From Apostichopus japonicus (taxonomy: Eukaryota; Echinodermata; Holothuroidea; Aspidochirotida; Stichopodidae), in assembly GCF_037975245.1 (NCBI RefSeq), contig NC_092580.1, forward strand, positions 21,686,501 through 21,750,500: DNA of 64,000 bases, read 5' to 3'. A program made the translations under genes and the position numbers. The notes below the pieces were generated by a model, which was not told where the DNA came from, ran no database searches, and saw only the letters and a program-made list of their open reading frames with translations. Within the stretch, counting starts at the first letter, position 1. Each line of letters opens with the position of its first letter. This document shows, piece by piece, positions 13,101-27,890 of this stretch.

Positions 13101-15417
13101 TGCAAGACTTAATGTCATCCATCGATTACAATATGCTGTAAATCCTACTCAACCATAAGCGGGGGGGAGAGAGAAAAAGTGGGGGGCTGTGCCTTGCCTG
13201 GACCATACTGCACACTTGCAGTCCCTCAATTCAGAAGAAAGCTATAAAATAATGTTGCATCATGGTTATTACCATAGATTTTCCAGATATTTGCAATGTG
13301 TTAGATTTAGTAAAATGTAGTAGCTGTCTCCCCTCTTACTGTCTATTTTAACGATAAACGACCTGAAAATCAATAACTCTGTTCACCATGATGACACACT
13401 ACCAATTTAACAACAAACCCTGTTGAATTCCAGCTAGTCATGGCTCCCTGCAAGTGCCAATTTTCACACAAGCTAGGTCACAGTAAGAGAGAGCAACATG
13501 TTAAAAACCATTTCAATGGCTATACAGCTACAGTAGTACATTCCAATGGAGGTTGGGTTAAAGCTACAGTACTTAGCATTAAAAAAAAGCCAAATGGATA
13601 TTCAACCAACTCTCCAACATCTGTCTGTCTTAATTAATTCACACATTGTATCTCCAGATTTTACCCATATTAGATGGAAAATTGTTAGAGATTTGAGACC
13701 GCGAAGAGAAACCAGAAAAAAGTCCACATGTAAATCTACACAAGTTTGAAACTTTGTTCCGCACTGCACGTTTACATTAAATCTTTTCACAAGATTAGTT
13801 CCAACAATTTTTTATTACCCCTCCAATTTCCTTCCCCCTTCAATCAATGAAATACCACAGAAAGAGGCCAAAAATCCCCACAAAATATAGACACACTGAC
13901 AAAGCAAACCTTTACCTTTTGTTGATAAAAGTACACACTAAAACCTTAAGCAACATTTAAGCCAGCTAATCTGTTTACTCTCACTTACCCTGAAAAGACC
14001 ACATTCATTTGCACAGGTGACAAAATCCTACCATTGACACACAAACCATTTCCACAAGCCTACACAGTTCAGTAAGAGAAACATTACCTCTTGAATAAAT
14101 CACTAGAATCCATTCTTCTATTCAAATTTGGTTATACTTCTATATAAAAACACACAAAGTTTTCCAAGGAGTGAATGCCGCTATGCTTGGTCGGGGTAAA
14201 CACCGCAATAGAAATGTAAATTTTTTTTAATAAGGCTGAAAATGTTTAACAGGAAGAGAATAAAGGGATGCTAAGGAAGTTATTTTACATGTCCTGAACT
14301 TATTGTATTGATCATGCTGCACGTTTTTACTAAAATAATGTTTCTGATTTCCATCAATAGTTTGTAAGTTTTAAAACAAAGGAATATTATAGGTTTAATG
14401 AGTTCCTTCCAGAAAACTCCCTCTCGACAGGTACATACGATGGTTCCGAATAAGTCCGGATCGTCAATTTGTGAGGCAAACTCTTACGAGCTAGTGCAGA
14501 TTCTGCAGTAAAAAGAGCTAGAGAGTTCAACTAAAACCTCACCATACAAGTCTATATAGGTCAGTTTATACAAGCCTAGGCCGTAAGGACCAGCATACCT
14601 GATTGGTGCAACACCGCCCGCTGGATTAAAAACTTTAACGGGCCGGATTTGGCCTGTTGTAGCCTTTCGAGATGTTGAAAATCCTTTTATTTTTTTTCCA
14701 ACACACACAAGAGTGATCTGTGGGTTTCTTCCTTTTGTTTATCTTCCTCTCTCTACGTATCTATCAAGTCACCAAATCAAAGCGTTTCTATTCTATTCAG
14801 CTCAAATTGAGCATAAAATAAGTCAGTTCTGCTCGATTCTTCTCTATTTATTGGTTCAAATCCATGTGTGTACCTTGATCTTCAATACATCGAAAATAGA
14901 TCCTGACAAAACACTTCTTCATCCTCTGTTTCATTAAATTTCTATATTTGGAATATTTTTTAGAACTGTTGTGGAATAATGTAATTAGATGCAGGTTGAC
15001 CAGAATAAAGTAACTTGACTTTGGAGTAGCAGCTGATCTGGACTTATCGTATAACGGTAACAGTAGCAAAAATACTAGGAAACAGGTGGTTTGCTTGAGG
15101 CAGTTTGGGTAACAAAATAAGGAACAAACTATATAGTAGTAACCTATAAAATTATCATTGCATGGGCAGATTTAGGATGAATTTGACAATTTTTCACGAA
15201 ATTGGTAAGTTCCTTGAAGATATGGTGCTAGTCACCTCTGTCTTTTAAAGTAGGTCATTTCCATTTTTTAGTCAGTTATTTTCATAAATTGTGAATATCC
15301 TTATTATGCTGGAGATTGAGCCCGACTGATAAATGTTAACGTTCTTTTCTTTCACTTCATACAGATCACGTAAGATCTTTCTCTGTCACTATCGCTGGCT
15401 CACTTGAAACATTGTAA
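7161..15417. other. No recognisable gene
   Basis: This is AT-rich unique sequence with scattered short open frames. A 14-base C tract lies at 9702-9715. No convincing exon, RNA gene or full element was found. Confidence 0.5.
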
Positions 15418-15892
15418 TCAAGTGCTACCTTACATCCAGGGACTTACTTCAGATGATGTATTCAAAACTGAAGTACAGCAAAACAAACTAGAAACTGATG
15501 TTGTTTTTTAGATTTTATGATGTTCTGTCGTGTTGGTTTTTAGGTTCTAACTTCAATTGGAATTTTCGCTTTGTAGCATTCAAATTGTAGATTTTGTAGG
15601 CAATCGGTTTTATCGCTTTACTCTTCACCAGTGCTTTTAATAGTTTCTTGATCTCATATTCCTGTATATATCTGTAGATGGTATTTGTATTTACTGTTTT
15701 TTGTATTTAATGTTTTATGTCATTGTATTTTCTAGATTGTTTGTAAAGCGCACAGATGCATCGCGCGTAGTGTGCTATATAAGATTTTATTTACATTACA
15801 TTACTCAAGTGCTACCTTATATCCAAAGATTTATTTCAGATGATGTAAAGGCACACTGAAGTACAACAAAACAAACTCGAAACTGATGTTGT
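15418..15892 (+). mobile_element. LINE-type 3' tail between 88-bp direct repeats
   Basis: The insert 15505-15804 ends in TTGTAAAGCGCACAGATG, GTGTGCTATATAAG and a TTACA-type simple tail. That stem-and-tail shape is typical of L2/CR1-like elements. Directly repeated host sequence, TCAAGTGCTACCTTA to AAACTGATGTTGT, flanks it at 15418-15504 and 15805-15892 with about 15 percent divergence. No coding part remains. Confidence 0.5.
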
Positions 15893-18800
15893 AAAACATC
15901 ATGACTATATACTGTCAATGAGTTAATGTACTAGAATGACAAAACCCATGAAGTAACAACAAATGTGGATTTTCCATGTTTTAGTTAATTGTGTGACAGT
16001 AGTTTTATCTAACATCATCCACTGTCATTGATTACATTATCTGAAGAAGATAGTATCCCACATGCATCAGGACAAGTACCTTTGATAAACATGAATTGCC
16101 TCTTTGTGTAAGTCGCCATATTGTGTATTCAGTCCATGGGTCATCTTAACAGACTGAGCTAAAAATAGTAATCGTACCTAATTTGTTATTCAAAACCAAC
16201 TCCCAAACAAAATATAGCTCTGAATCCAAACTGAGATGTTACACAAAAGTTAGAGTGCTATGTTGATGACATTATATGCCTGAATGAAACCACCACGAGG
16301 ATGTAAAGAGGATAACTAGATCATGAGAAAGCCTGACCTAAAGGAATGGTGATGTCATAATAGACTGTACATATAAAGCTATACAATCTGAGAGTAAATC
16401 AACAAAGTTCCTCGTGGAGACTAATAAACAACAACTCCCTTACATCTTCCAGTCCATCTACTGTGCAAGGCACATATCTTGAGCATGCAGACCATTGAAA
16501 AAGCCCTAGTAAAGTACAAAAATAGTACACACAGCTATTAAAATTTATTATTACTTTTACCCTCCGAGAAATGGGCGGCAGAGACGGAGACTTTAATGTC
16601 TCCATTATCTTAGTCCCAATTAATGGCAAACGAAATTGCAATAAATTGGCCAATTTATGGGCAATCTAGAAAAGATCCATATAATCCTGGACAACTAATC
16701 AAGGTAGATAGCTGAGAGCATGTGCACTATTTTTCACAATATTGGGTGAGATGAAAATCAATGACCTTAGGGCATGTTCACAGGTGAATACTTGGAATTA
16801 TAGCGAAAAGAAAAGCAATAAAGAAGAGGAAGAAGAAGAAGGAAAAAAGATGGTAAAGAATTTTAGATCTCTATTCAAAAGCAGATTCTGATGAAACAAA
16901 GTTAGTCTGTAGATGAAAAGTGATAATGCATTATTTATTGCAGCACGTTAAGAATAAGAATTAAAAATGAGTTTTTCACAAAGATTAAAAATAAGGCCTC
17001 TATTAATATTTAGTCCTTAAAAGCTTTTTGATTGAATTTTGTTAATTTTTTATACTTAATAAAAATCCATGTACTGTAGTTGATTATCTTAATTAACCCT
17101 GTTTTACTTCATATATAGAAGAAAAGTAGACTCTGATACTAATTTACTATTTTCTTTCTTTGGCATAGATTCTGAAAGCTCATTTACAGCCAAAGCTGTT
17201 GCAAATTCCTATCTGCATTTTACAAGTGTCTTGGGGACAACATTGTGAAACTAACCAAAATGGAATAATTAATATTCATCATAAATATGGAAGAAGTTAC
17301 TGAATTGTTTTGTAACTTGTCCTCCAAACATTAATAGCTTCCTCAACTCGGTAACTATAAATTAGCTACAGTTGTAACATGAGATTCACTCCAGGTACCA
17401 CATACCAAAGCCAGTCACGCATATATGGAGATATCCTTGAAGTTGCCACATATTATAGCAGAACATTTAAGGTCAAGTTTGTACACAAAATTTGATCATA
17501 GACCTGCCTCCAAGTGATCATTGCAAGGTTCTTTGCATTGATGTGAACTTACATGTCAAGTATGAAGGTCAACAAAGCTTAAATACTTTATTATAGTTTA
17601 CATGTTTACAAGGTTTTCAGACTTTGATCACTTTTAACTTTTCATGTCATTAAGTGGACACAAATAGGGTTTTGTATCTGGCATCAAGGTGGATCTATAC
17701 AAATACTTTATAATATGCTTAACCAAGCTTAAGTGTTTGGAGGTATAGACCATGTTTTCAGGATTTAATTCTTGTTGACCACAAATGAAATTTGATATCC
17801 ATGCACAACAACAAAGTTCTTGTACTTAATTAATAAGGTGGATCTTTACCTTGTTCAGTGTGATATTCAGCCACTTTTTTTCAGTTATTGTGTTTACAAG
17901 CCAAAGTGCCACATATACACATACCAACACATACATGAACAGAGACATGTAAACCATAACACAGATTCCATTTTTGCCTTTGGCAAGGAATCTAAAACAA
18001 AGAAAACATATATTTCCATACACCATAAAAACATTTATTTATGGAAACTGATACGGAAACATTCAAGAGAATAATTGCTCTATATTTTGCACCTGAAAGC
18101 AAATTAATGTCTATCTTAACAATCAGAATCAGAACAAAACCCTGGACAAATTCCAGACTTAGTTGCAAAAGATTTTTTGTCTATGGAGATGATGAGTTTG
18201 CAGAATCTGTTTGCCACATGTTAAAATATTAGTTTTGCCAAGATCTACCTGAGATATATAGTCTCACAGCTGTGTCCACAAGTTTGTTTACTACGCTCCT
18301 TTCATGTGTACATAACCAACTCAGGTAGCACAAGCTATTAAACTTCTTGCGGCGGAACATTGTGAACTTGTGTTGCAAATGATTTGATATTTTAAACCAA
18401 AAATGAAAAACAATTTGCAATTAGGATTTACTATTTTGTGGGAATTCCAAAGATAAAGTAGTTACAGAACACTGACTATAATTTTGTAGATTCTTTTCAC
18501 AATTAATATTTGTGTCAATGTTTTAAATTGCTTATCTAAATTTGTCTGTCTGATCATGATTCATCCTAAACACAGACAATGACATTTTTTTTGCCGTTTT
18601 ATGCCCTAAACGATGTATGATATCATACCATTGATTTTTAACGAACATAACGATTGACAAAATTCTGTATCATTTAAATTCATGAATTTTGCACTTTTCC
18701 TATTTGCCAATTCCCTATTTTTTATATTAAAAAGAAGCCAATGAGTCAGTCCTATGTAATGTAGCATAATCCACTAACCTTCAACTAGGCACCACCCACA

Positions 18801-19954
18801 GCTTTATTCAGTATTTTCTTTATCCAATTATAAAAAAAAGGATTATAATCTTTAATATACAGGCAACCAGTACACGATCCCACGGATACGACCTTGCTGT
18901 TAGGTTGTATCTTCAAGACAATGCACAAAACTATAGGCAGATGGCATTAAATAAGTTGCGATCATATTCCTCCCAGAGAAACGGTAGGAAGTTCAATGTC
19001 TTCAAAGAAAGCCGCAAGACTATCAAATCAATGAATATCAACTCATTTCAATCAACTTAAGGTGATGATGATTGATTTGTTTTTTTTTTGTACTGTATAG
19101 AAATGACACTTCCTTCTCTTCTTTCTATAAAACCAAAGAGGATTAAGTCTGAACATTCTTGTCTGACCACATAACAAGCTCATTGTGTACAGCAATCAAT
19201 ATCTTCTGTGCTTTTGGCATTAATTAGTGGTAAATGGAATCACTGATTCAAGTGACTAACTACCTGATCATAGCATCTTTGATGTAATATCACAACTAGT
19301 TTCAAATAAAAGGATCAAGAAGTTAGATCAAATGTTCAACTTAGAATGATCACTGAAAAGAATGTCAGCTACCTGGGCCAAAAACAAAGGCCATTGCAGT
19401 CTAAGGATATACATACCCAATACAGAGTACAGTAATTACAGTGACACCAATCTTAGGTATATATCTATAAGGTTAAAAGGTTAAAGTAAATAATGCAGTA
19501 CTTAGTATACCCATGTCTTTGAAAATTATCCACCATTGATTGACATGCCTCAAAATCTGTGTGATTTTGATTTTCGACGGCTGACTCAAATAGCACGGTA
19601 AATGTTTTACACACAAATAGGATGTACATAACTAAGTATGAAAAAAAAATATGAAAATCCTGGGTATGAAATTATGGAGATTCTCCTTTTTCCAAGACTT
19701 TATTTGTAGAATTTTAATGCCAAATATAAAGATATAATCACCCCAAGCTATCATGATCACCAATATCTGGGGCATGTTTAAGCTATGTTACAAATTCATG
19801 AAAGTGTACATTAATGCACAATAATTGTAAATGATTGGTGAGATACAATATACCACAATACAAGGGGTGCATCATCTATAGTATGGTCACTGTTTTTAAT
19901 AGAATATTCCCTGACTCTTGCATATATAATGGATGTTCCTTGGCAAGTCTAATC

Positions 19955-20230
19955 GTGGAGTGTAAGTTGATGCCATGAATGACATATATGCCTGAAAGCT
20001 TGATACTCTGTTGCCATGGAAATACTGTATGCTTGAGACTGGATATCCAGTCGATGCCATAACAGATATGCCTGAAAGAGGGTACCCTGTCAATACCATG
20101 GAAAAATATGAAAGACATGTATGGCTGAAAGTGGATACCCAGTCAATGAAACATGATGTGCCCGAAGGTGGATCACACCCAGACATGTCTGCCTGAAGTG
20201 GTTATAATCATACCCAGTTGATGCAAGAAG
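19955..20230 (+). repeat. Degenerate minisatellite
   Basis: About six units of 31-53 bp begin with versions of GCCTGAAAGTGGATACCC (19990, 20031, 20070, 20123, 20160, 20191) and continue as CAGTCGATGCCAT. The repeat keeps several frames open on both strands, which accounts for the 60-96 codon frames there. Confidence 0.8.
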
Positions 20231-21513
20231 CTGTCATTCATATTTATACTGTCTGTCACTAAATATGACATAACTTTGATTTCATTTAGGTTTCACCATG
20301 TCCATCATCAATATGAACAAGAGCGGTCAAATGGCAGACTAATGCAGTGACACTGTGAAGCTGTTTTGTGGATTTCATCTTTGAAACTCAGTCTGTCACC
20401 ACTGAAACCCTTCTTCCTCATTTTCTTTCTTTTTAAGAAAGATGCTTCAACTATTTGCAAGCAGGTATACTTGGTTACTCCCTAAATTGACTTCATTGTG
20501 AATTGCACTAGTGACTTAAATTAAGGTTTGTAAATTTAGTATTAATCTCCATTCCTGTACTGATTCCAATCCTTGATCTATCCACGTAACGGTGCTACTG
20601 AACATACCGTCACTGTCCTAATGACTGATATGTTATATAATTTTCCTATTTAATATTTTTGTATATACTTTTTGCCTGCACATTGTTTTTCATCTTGAAA
20701 AAAAAAAGAAGTCACAAACATAGCATTAATTTTATAAATAACTTTTTGATGCAAAAAGGGAATTGAAACAAGGTGCCTCTTCAATTCTGAAAGGTGGATA
20801 AATAAATAAATAGATATTTTTCCAGAAGCAGTCTGCTTTTTGCAATGAAATGTACCAAAACTAAAATTGTGCAGTCCACAAAATATGATATTTAATTCCC
20901 AATTCTATCATGGCAGTTTTTATAAAAAAGCACACTCCCAGAAATGAATAGTGCATTACTCACCCACGGTACTTTTTTTGATCGAGCCGCTTTATTTGAA
21001 GCTGCTACTCTCTCCTGATGAAAAATTAAAATAGCCTCCAAATGCACAGAGATTCTTTCATTCAAGGCAAATAAACATACACAAGTGTCGCTGGAGTTTA
21101 CTCATGCTGTGTACACAGTCGATCTTATTGATCTTCACACTGTATGGCTATATCTCAGGCCCAAGTTCGCTCCAATGAGTTTTTGTTTCTCAGTGGGAAA
21201 TGCCAGGCGCTTCTGTGCAAGTACAAGTATACAGACCAAGGCCACTGACTGACACTAGCAATCAGTCAACAGCCATGTGTACACACACTACTCAAACACA
21301 TGTACACCCACTATTCACTAGAATGCTAATCAATGAATGGTGGGTGGAGTTCCATCATGCAAACAAAGCCTTTAATTGGTTGTTAAGTATGACATGAATA
21401 TTCATTGTGTTTGAGACACACCCATAGTGTCAGTACTGTAATGAAAGAAAGATGGGACAATCAAAAGCAAACAAAGCATTCAAAAGAATAGGAAGGAAAC
21501 TAAACTGGATTAG

Positions 21514-21618
21514 GTATCTTAAGATGAGAAAATATATTTAATTGGGACTTTTGAATTTGGTCAGACGTATCTTAGATGAGAAATATAGTTAATTGGGACT
21601 TTTGAAATTTGGTCAGAC
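21514..21618 (+). repeat. Tandem duplication of about 53 bp
   Basis: Units 21514-21566 and 21567-21618 both contain AATTGGGACTTTTGAA and TTTGGTCAGAC. They differ by a few substitutions and 1-base indels. Confidence 0.9.
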
Positions 21619-22290
21619 GTATCAACAGTAAGGTTGATGAAAATATCATCCAGTGCTCTTTATTGTATTATTCAAACCTTCAGAAACACAATAAATGACA
21701 ATGACACAGGACCTTAAAATTGTCAAGATACATGTATTGCGAGAAGCACTATCGTGGTGGAAAATATAGTCTTTCTGTAACACTAAATGGGACAACAACT
21801 GAGATTGCAGATCGATCGTTGTCCGGAAAACCACAATTATAGAAGCAAAAACAAAATTTGGTAAAGTAGGAATCATGGTGTTTTTTTTTAAAGAATTTCA
21901 CTTCCTTTGATGCATACCACATCCATGTAAACACTTTATAGACTTTCAACCCATCAAATCATCATGTATAATGCAAACCAAGCAGTTTAATTTGTTTCAA
22001 GGATGTCCCATTAGGGTGAGTGAGTGATGTTGAAAGTTCTTTCCTCCAATATTTAAACTTTTAAAGTAGCTTGTTGTGTTTCATTCTGCTATAATATTAC
22101 ATAACCAATGTTACTTAATTTCTGGTGGTACAAGTAGAAACTGGTAGAATGCATGTGTTTTGCTGAAACGAGTGACAAAGTACGCACTGTAGAACCTTAT
22201 TTTCTTAACACCACATTCACATAACACCAGATTCACATAAGAAACAACTACACAACAGTATCATGTTTCTCCAGGTAAATGCTATCACAT

Positions 22291-22780
22291 ATTTTTCCCT
22301 TCCCGACTCCCCCCCCCCAAAATATAATAATTTGTAACTGGCCATGAAAACCCAATGAAACGCAGTCAGATCATTTCACAAACACCTTTTCAATTAAAAT
22401 GAGCGATCCAATATGAACACCGCCATTCATAATTTAATAATTATATTTTATTCAAACTGAAATCAGTCTTTATCAACTGTTTAATTTTATTTTCCCATTT
22501 TACGGTGTAAGAATATACAATAGTCTTGCTATTTTTCCCCCTCTTCCCCCACCCCCTAACAAATCATTTGTACCTGGCCATGAAAACCAAAAATAAAACG
22601 CAGCCAGATCGTTTCACAAACACATCTTCAATAAAAATGAGCGATCCAACATGAACATCGCCATTAATAATTTATTCATTATATTTTATTCAAACTGAAA
22701 CAGTCTTCATCAACTGATAAGTATATTTCGATAAATTTTATTTTCCCCTTTTACCGTGCAAGAATATACAGTAGTCTAGC
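22291..22780 (+). repeat. Tandem duplication of about 240 bp
   Basis: Units 22291-22530 and 22531-22780 share CTGGCCATGAAAAC, ATGAGCGATCCAA, TATATTTTATTCAAACTGAAA and AAGAATATACA. The C-rich start of each unit has changed length. There is no coding sign. Confidence 0.9.
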
Positions 22781-22802
22781 GATGAATACTACTACAATGT
22801 AG

Positions 22803-22833
22803 TATTGGAATTAATGTAACATTAATTCCAATA
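22803..22833. repeat. 14-bp perfect hairpin
   Basis: TATTGGAATTAATG and its exact complement are separated by TAA. It sits directly after the 240-bp tandem duplication and may belong to the same unit's history. Confidence 0.9.
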
Positions 22834-25774
22834 TAACCTCACACAGAGTCTACGGATGCGACTACGGTAAATGTTGTTGACAGTCTTCTATTCGTAGAAC
22901 AGGCAAAGGTAAGTAGTGGTTGTGGACACTACATGCTGCCAGATTCAAACAATATCCAAGCCAAGTTTAAACAAAAGAAAGAGCAGCTGCATAAACATAA
23001 TAATGAGAGATATAAGATCAAATTAGAAGGACCACCAGAGAGAGAGAGACAGCCTAGAAGTAAAGAGGCCTTAAAGGAAGGACATCTCTCTTTAAAGCTG
23101 GATTAATGCTGCGCTGAATCTCTCAAAATCTGACAAGTAGTAGAAATAATTTATGATTTAAAGAAACCACTCTGTATGATTATTGGGATGGGAACGGGAA
23201 AGGTTGGGGGGGCGGGAGGGAGGGGGAGGAGGGGTGAGTGACAGAATTAGATATTAACTTTCAAGCAGAAGCAATAGACTATATTAAATTTGCTGGACAC
23301 AAATTTTTCTGTTGGATTGGACTTCTTGTTTAAATAACTTGTTAACTACTGGTAACAATCAGCTCCACACAATTATGAACTTAGTACTCACAATAGTATA
23401 TAGCACTTAGTTACATTGATGATTAATATCCAATTATGTACAATTATACTAAAAGGTTCAGTCAGAATGGTGTTAAGTCACAACCCAACGCAATCCAATG
23501 CATAAACACAGTTCTTACGATACTTCCTCTTATGATATGTCGTTACATGAAACATGCAACAACATAATGAGCAAAATATCATCATTCAATTTATGGACAC
23601 ATGTCCTACATACCACTACTCAGATTTTAATGATTTTGCTGCATGAGGGATAACATACCTTTTCCTATGAAAATTGCTATTTAACACTGGTTAGATCAAT
23701 AATTTTACGTATCCCAAATTTGTTACAACTAAACAATATTGCCAGATTCAGAAATCTTAAATTGCCATGGGCGACACTTGGCTAACAGTTTCTAGTTACA
23801 GCCGCCTCTTTTGGGTCTTCAACCTACCCAGTACTTCTAACACTTGTTAACCACAAGTGGCAGTAAGAACATTGCAGCTTGGATTTCGGTATCTTTATGG
23901 GCAAACTCTCATACGCATACTTACCTAAGGTTATGTTTTTTGTTTTTTAAGCTCAACTAGCGATAAGGTCAAAGAACTTGACGAACATAGAGAACATGCA
24001 ACAGTCAAGATTACATACTTTAATTGAAGACAAAAGAAGGAAAAAGGGCAGTATTTCAGTGAAGGAATTGTTTTAAAGGCAAGTTCAGGAACATGTTTAG
24101 TCTTTACAATTTATGCATAGTAATGGTGAGGTTTAGTAATTTTGTTTTGCTTCACAAATCGAAAATTGTGCAGCATCTTGGTCAACAAGCAGGATAGCAC
24201 ATTTGGTTTTATACGTACAAAACACTATTGAAGGTAAAAACTAAAAAACATACCACATACAGTACTTAGACTTTCTAGTTTTGAGCTTAACTATGTCAAA
24301 GCGTACAGTTGTATTGTACGTATCAACCAAGGTAACTTCAAATGACCAACAGACAGTTTTAAGAACTATTATTACTAGTCATACCTTTGGGACTTTGGAA
24401 ACAACTTACAGGGTTACCCTGCTTACATGCTTAGATTCAAATGGTTTAATCTTTTCCAAAGGATGTGAATCTTGTAAATTAAATCCTGAACATGTTAGGT
24501 CTTTATTAAAATCATTGCTTTGCTAAACAGACTTTGCTGTGACATGAACTGAAGAGCTACAACCTTGTTGCTTTGGAAGTCTACACTGAAACCTTATCAA
24601 AATACTATTAATGCTCTTAATGCCATGGTACTTGAGTATGCCCAGCTAAAAAGGAGCTGGGCAAAAACCTGCCATTGTCTTATGACCAAAACACAGGTTG
24701 ACACTAACAAACTTTAGACGAGAGATGACTAAGAGTGGACTGTGCTTCAAAGATGTTTGAAAGAACTCTTTAATCAGTGTGTATTACTGAAAGGGGGGGG
24801 GGGGGATTACCTCATAAACTAAGGCAATTGTCAAAGCTTATCCTTGGTGGCAAGAGTCATAACAGAGGATTAGGAGAGATAGGAAATTTCTTTTCAACTA
24901 AAGCTGACTATTAGTGCATGAAAACCCAGTTCAAGGTAATAAAATTGCAAAATATTATCAGCCTTGTGCAAGAAATGCCTTGAGAAAACTCAGTAATAAA
25001 CTTCCATTGTATTTTAAGCCATTGTTATTTAAAAAAACAAAGTATCTAATGTATAAGGAGTTCTGTTGAGGAAAGACAATATACAGGAATCATTTGCAGC
25101 TTCATGTCCTGTTACTTTGTTTTATAAAACAAACAAACAAAAAATTATCAACAGCAAAGAAACTTTTGACTGGAATGACACCTGTGACCTCTAACAACCA
25201 ACTTATCCAAGTTTCCAAAGCCAAGGATGAAAACCAGCAGGAGTCATTGTTGTAATTTCTTAATTTAAAAGGACAATTAACTTAATTAAGTGATTAAATA
25301 ATCTAATGTTAACATAAATACTGACAAGGATGATCCCACCAAATATTTCATCATTTCATTTTGAATGAGTGGGATTACTAAATAGTGCAAACAAAGGCAA
25401 AGAATTAACAATTTACCCTACACCCTAAGCCCATGAGTTTTCTCTATCCCCAACTAAAGTTACCGAGGTATATATTCCACCTACTACCAAATTCACTTCA
25501 GTAGCTACACAAGTGTCACTTCTATATTCCATGTTTATTCTATGAAAGTATTTATGCTTGTCTGAATAGGTGGCACATCAGAAGAAATTAACCTAACCAG
25601 CGATTGGCAAACCACTGCCCTAATTAGTATGCAAATTTATTTACAAGCTCACTCATTCTGTCAACTTTTTCGTAGGACCAGTCTACCATAAATGTTGAAA
25701 TGCGATGCGTCTCCGATAATGTGACATTAACGCATCCAACCAACAATAATGTATTTTGCACTCGTTTATTTTCG

Positions 25775-27850
25775 ATGGCGAGTGTCTGGGAGACACCTAT
25801 GTTACAAGCAGCGACCACAGAAATGCCGCACCGTATTACACAAAGTGTCTATAGGCCCCCCGGTAACATTATTCACTCTAATGATATAATGCTTTGTCAT
25901 GGATGATGAGGGTAATTTGATGTAGTATTACTAATGAAGCAATTTAAAGCAGTAGTTTCGGTTGATTACCAGTTTCGCAGAATTTTTCTTTTTTGGACCA
26001 ATTTTGAAATATTGATGCAAAATTGCAATAGCATATACTGTACTCAAACCAAGAAATCTGGCATCTTCTTTTCCCTACTTCAATCAAAGGTGTACCTATT
26101 TTGATGTGAGTTATTGAATTAATGATGTCATTTTGAATTAATGATGTCATTGGATGGCTTACGAAATTTGTCCTCAACTCACCTTTTTTCTTTACCTCAG
26201 TGCTAATAGCATCTATAGAAGCTCAAATAAATAGCAATTTAACACACAAACCTTTTCTTCATTTTTGAAAAGTGAGTATTTTTATAGGTTTCAGTTAAAA
26301 AGTTATTTGGCGATTGAGAGAGAGAAAACAATGGGGGAAAAAAATAAATAAATAAGCCAAAAACATCCACTCGTAGATTTCACACAAATTGTTGCTTTAA
26401 TGCTCGTAAAATCGGCAGACATTCTAATTCTTGTAAATAGGTCCAGTTCAAATTCCAGACGCTGATTACTTATCAGAGCGGAACAAAATCAGGGCGAAAA
26501 AATGGAGAGAAATAACTAGTACGGAGAGTCCTAGGCTGGTAGAAACGTCAGAACCACTCAGAGATTATCGATATTTTTTAAAAACCAGAAGTGTTGCACG
26601 GCACACGCAAGATTTTATGGTGCACCGATCTGATTCCAGGGCTGGGATCAATTACACCCCCTAAAGCAATGAGCTTGTAATTCCTATTATCACTGACTGA
26701 GGCTAATAAAAAGAAAAGGGTTTTTAAAGAATTTTTTAAAGGGCGATGAGCCGGTTATGACTCATCGGGCTGCTAAAGATGATAATTATCGTGACCGCAC
26801 AGAAAAGTATAGAAACTTGAAACCTGTGTCAACGAGTTGTATCATCGCACTTTTTAGACCTTTTTCTGTAATTAATCTTAAAGTATAAGCTGGATTCGAT
26901 GATAATCTTTCCTCGTCGAGGATTTTTAGTCGAAGAAGAAAGGATACAAGATGTTAAAGCATGACAAATGGCTCGTGATTAATACACAAAAATAATCTTC
27001 AAGAAACCTAATCAGTCAAAATTGTCATGCATGATCTGTCAATTTTGACAGACTTTTTTTGGAAAATCCATCCCAGACTTTTTTCAGTAAATATGATTGG
27101 TAAATCATGTGATATTAAGATATAAATTTTCAGCTAATTGGAAGAACTTGCACTGGAACATGAGAATGTGTTCTATATGGAGAAAAGAATGTTCACGGGA
27201 ACAAAGACGACATGATGGATGAAGATTGTTAATGTTCAGGGCCAATGATACATTTCAGTTTTATGTTAAATTTCTCTTTAGCGGCAGATAAATTCCTGGA
27301 TGTTGGCAAAGTTTAGAGAAGCACTGGATCAATTTGAACAAGGAACTACATGGTATCTCACTTGAACAGAGTTTAATAAATTGAATAATATTTGAAGAAT
27401 GCTCTGTGTGTTTGTGTGTGTGTGTCTGTTTCCACATCTTTAATTGCCTAGGGTCAGATGGGCAGAGAAAATCAATCTTGACCTCAACTATAAAGTAATG
27501 AGTCACAATTTATCTTTACTACAATACCAGTGAGGAGGAATATATTCCAATTTTAACAATAAGGTCTGTATAAAATGCAAAGTTTTCATTTAAGATTACA
27601 AGAATTCAAGAGACCAAAGTTACTTTCTGTAAAAAGCAAGAAAGTCGACTGATAAGTTTATTTGGGTTTCATTGACTCAATCAACAAACACCTTCAAGGT
27701 GTGGTCCAGCTTAATTACATTAACAATATAAATTCTCTTCGTACAGCATCATCACACAGTACGCTGAAAGACTCTCGTTCAAAATATGGAGCCTACCATT
27801 ACAAACCAAACAATGCCATCAAAGACCTGACAACCATGATTAAGTCTTGA
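25775..27850 (+). CDS. Possible small two-exon gene, unrecognised product
   Basis: The first exon 25775-25862 has an ATGGCG start and encodes MASVWETPMLQAATTEMPHR then ITQSVYRPP, with a GTAACA donor in phase 1. The last exon 27747-27850, after TTCTCTTCGTACAG, encodes SSHSTLKDSRSKYGAYHYKP then NNAIKDLTTMIKS and a stop. An AATAAA follows 41 bases later. Joined, they make about 62 residues rich in Ser, Thr, Tyr and Pro, with no signal peptide or membrane segment. The short Tyr/Pro-rich layout recalls ciliary microtubule inner proteins, but I recognise no family. An internal exon could be missing. Evidence is splice signals and phase only. Confidence 0.35.
27404..27432 (+). repeat. (GT)n microsatellite
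   Basis: This is a short GT run with two interruptions. On the reverse strand it yields the HTHKHTEH stretch of a non-credible frame. Confidence 0.9.
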
Positions 27851-27890
27851 AATATCAACCAGCATGTGTTGTTACCATCCCCACTCAAGA

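Larger units (their letters stand above)
15893..25700. other. No recognisable gene; tandem repeats
   Basis: Outside the minisatellite and the two tandem duplications annotated separately, I see simple-repeat patches (a GAA-rich run near 16800-16850, a 13-base G run at 24793-24805) and unique AT-rich sequence. Confidence 0.5.
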
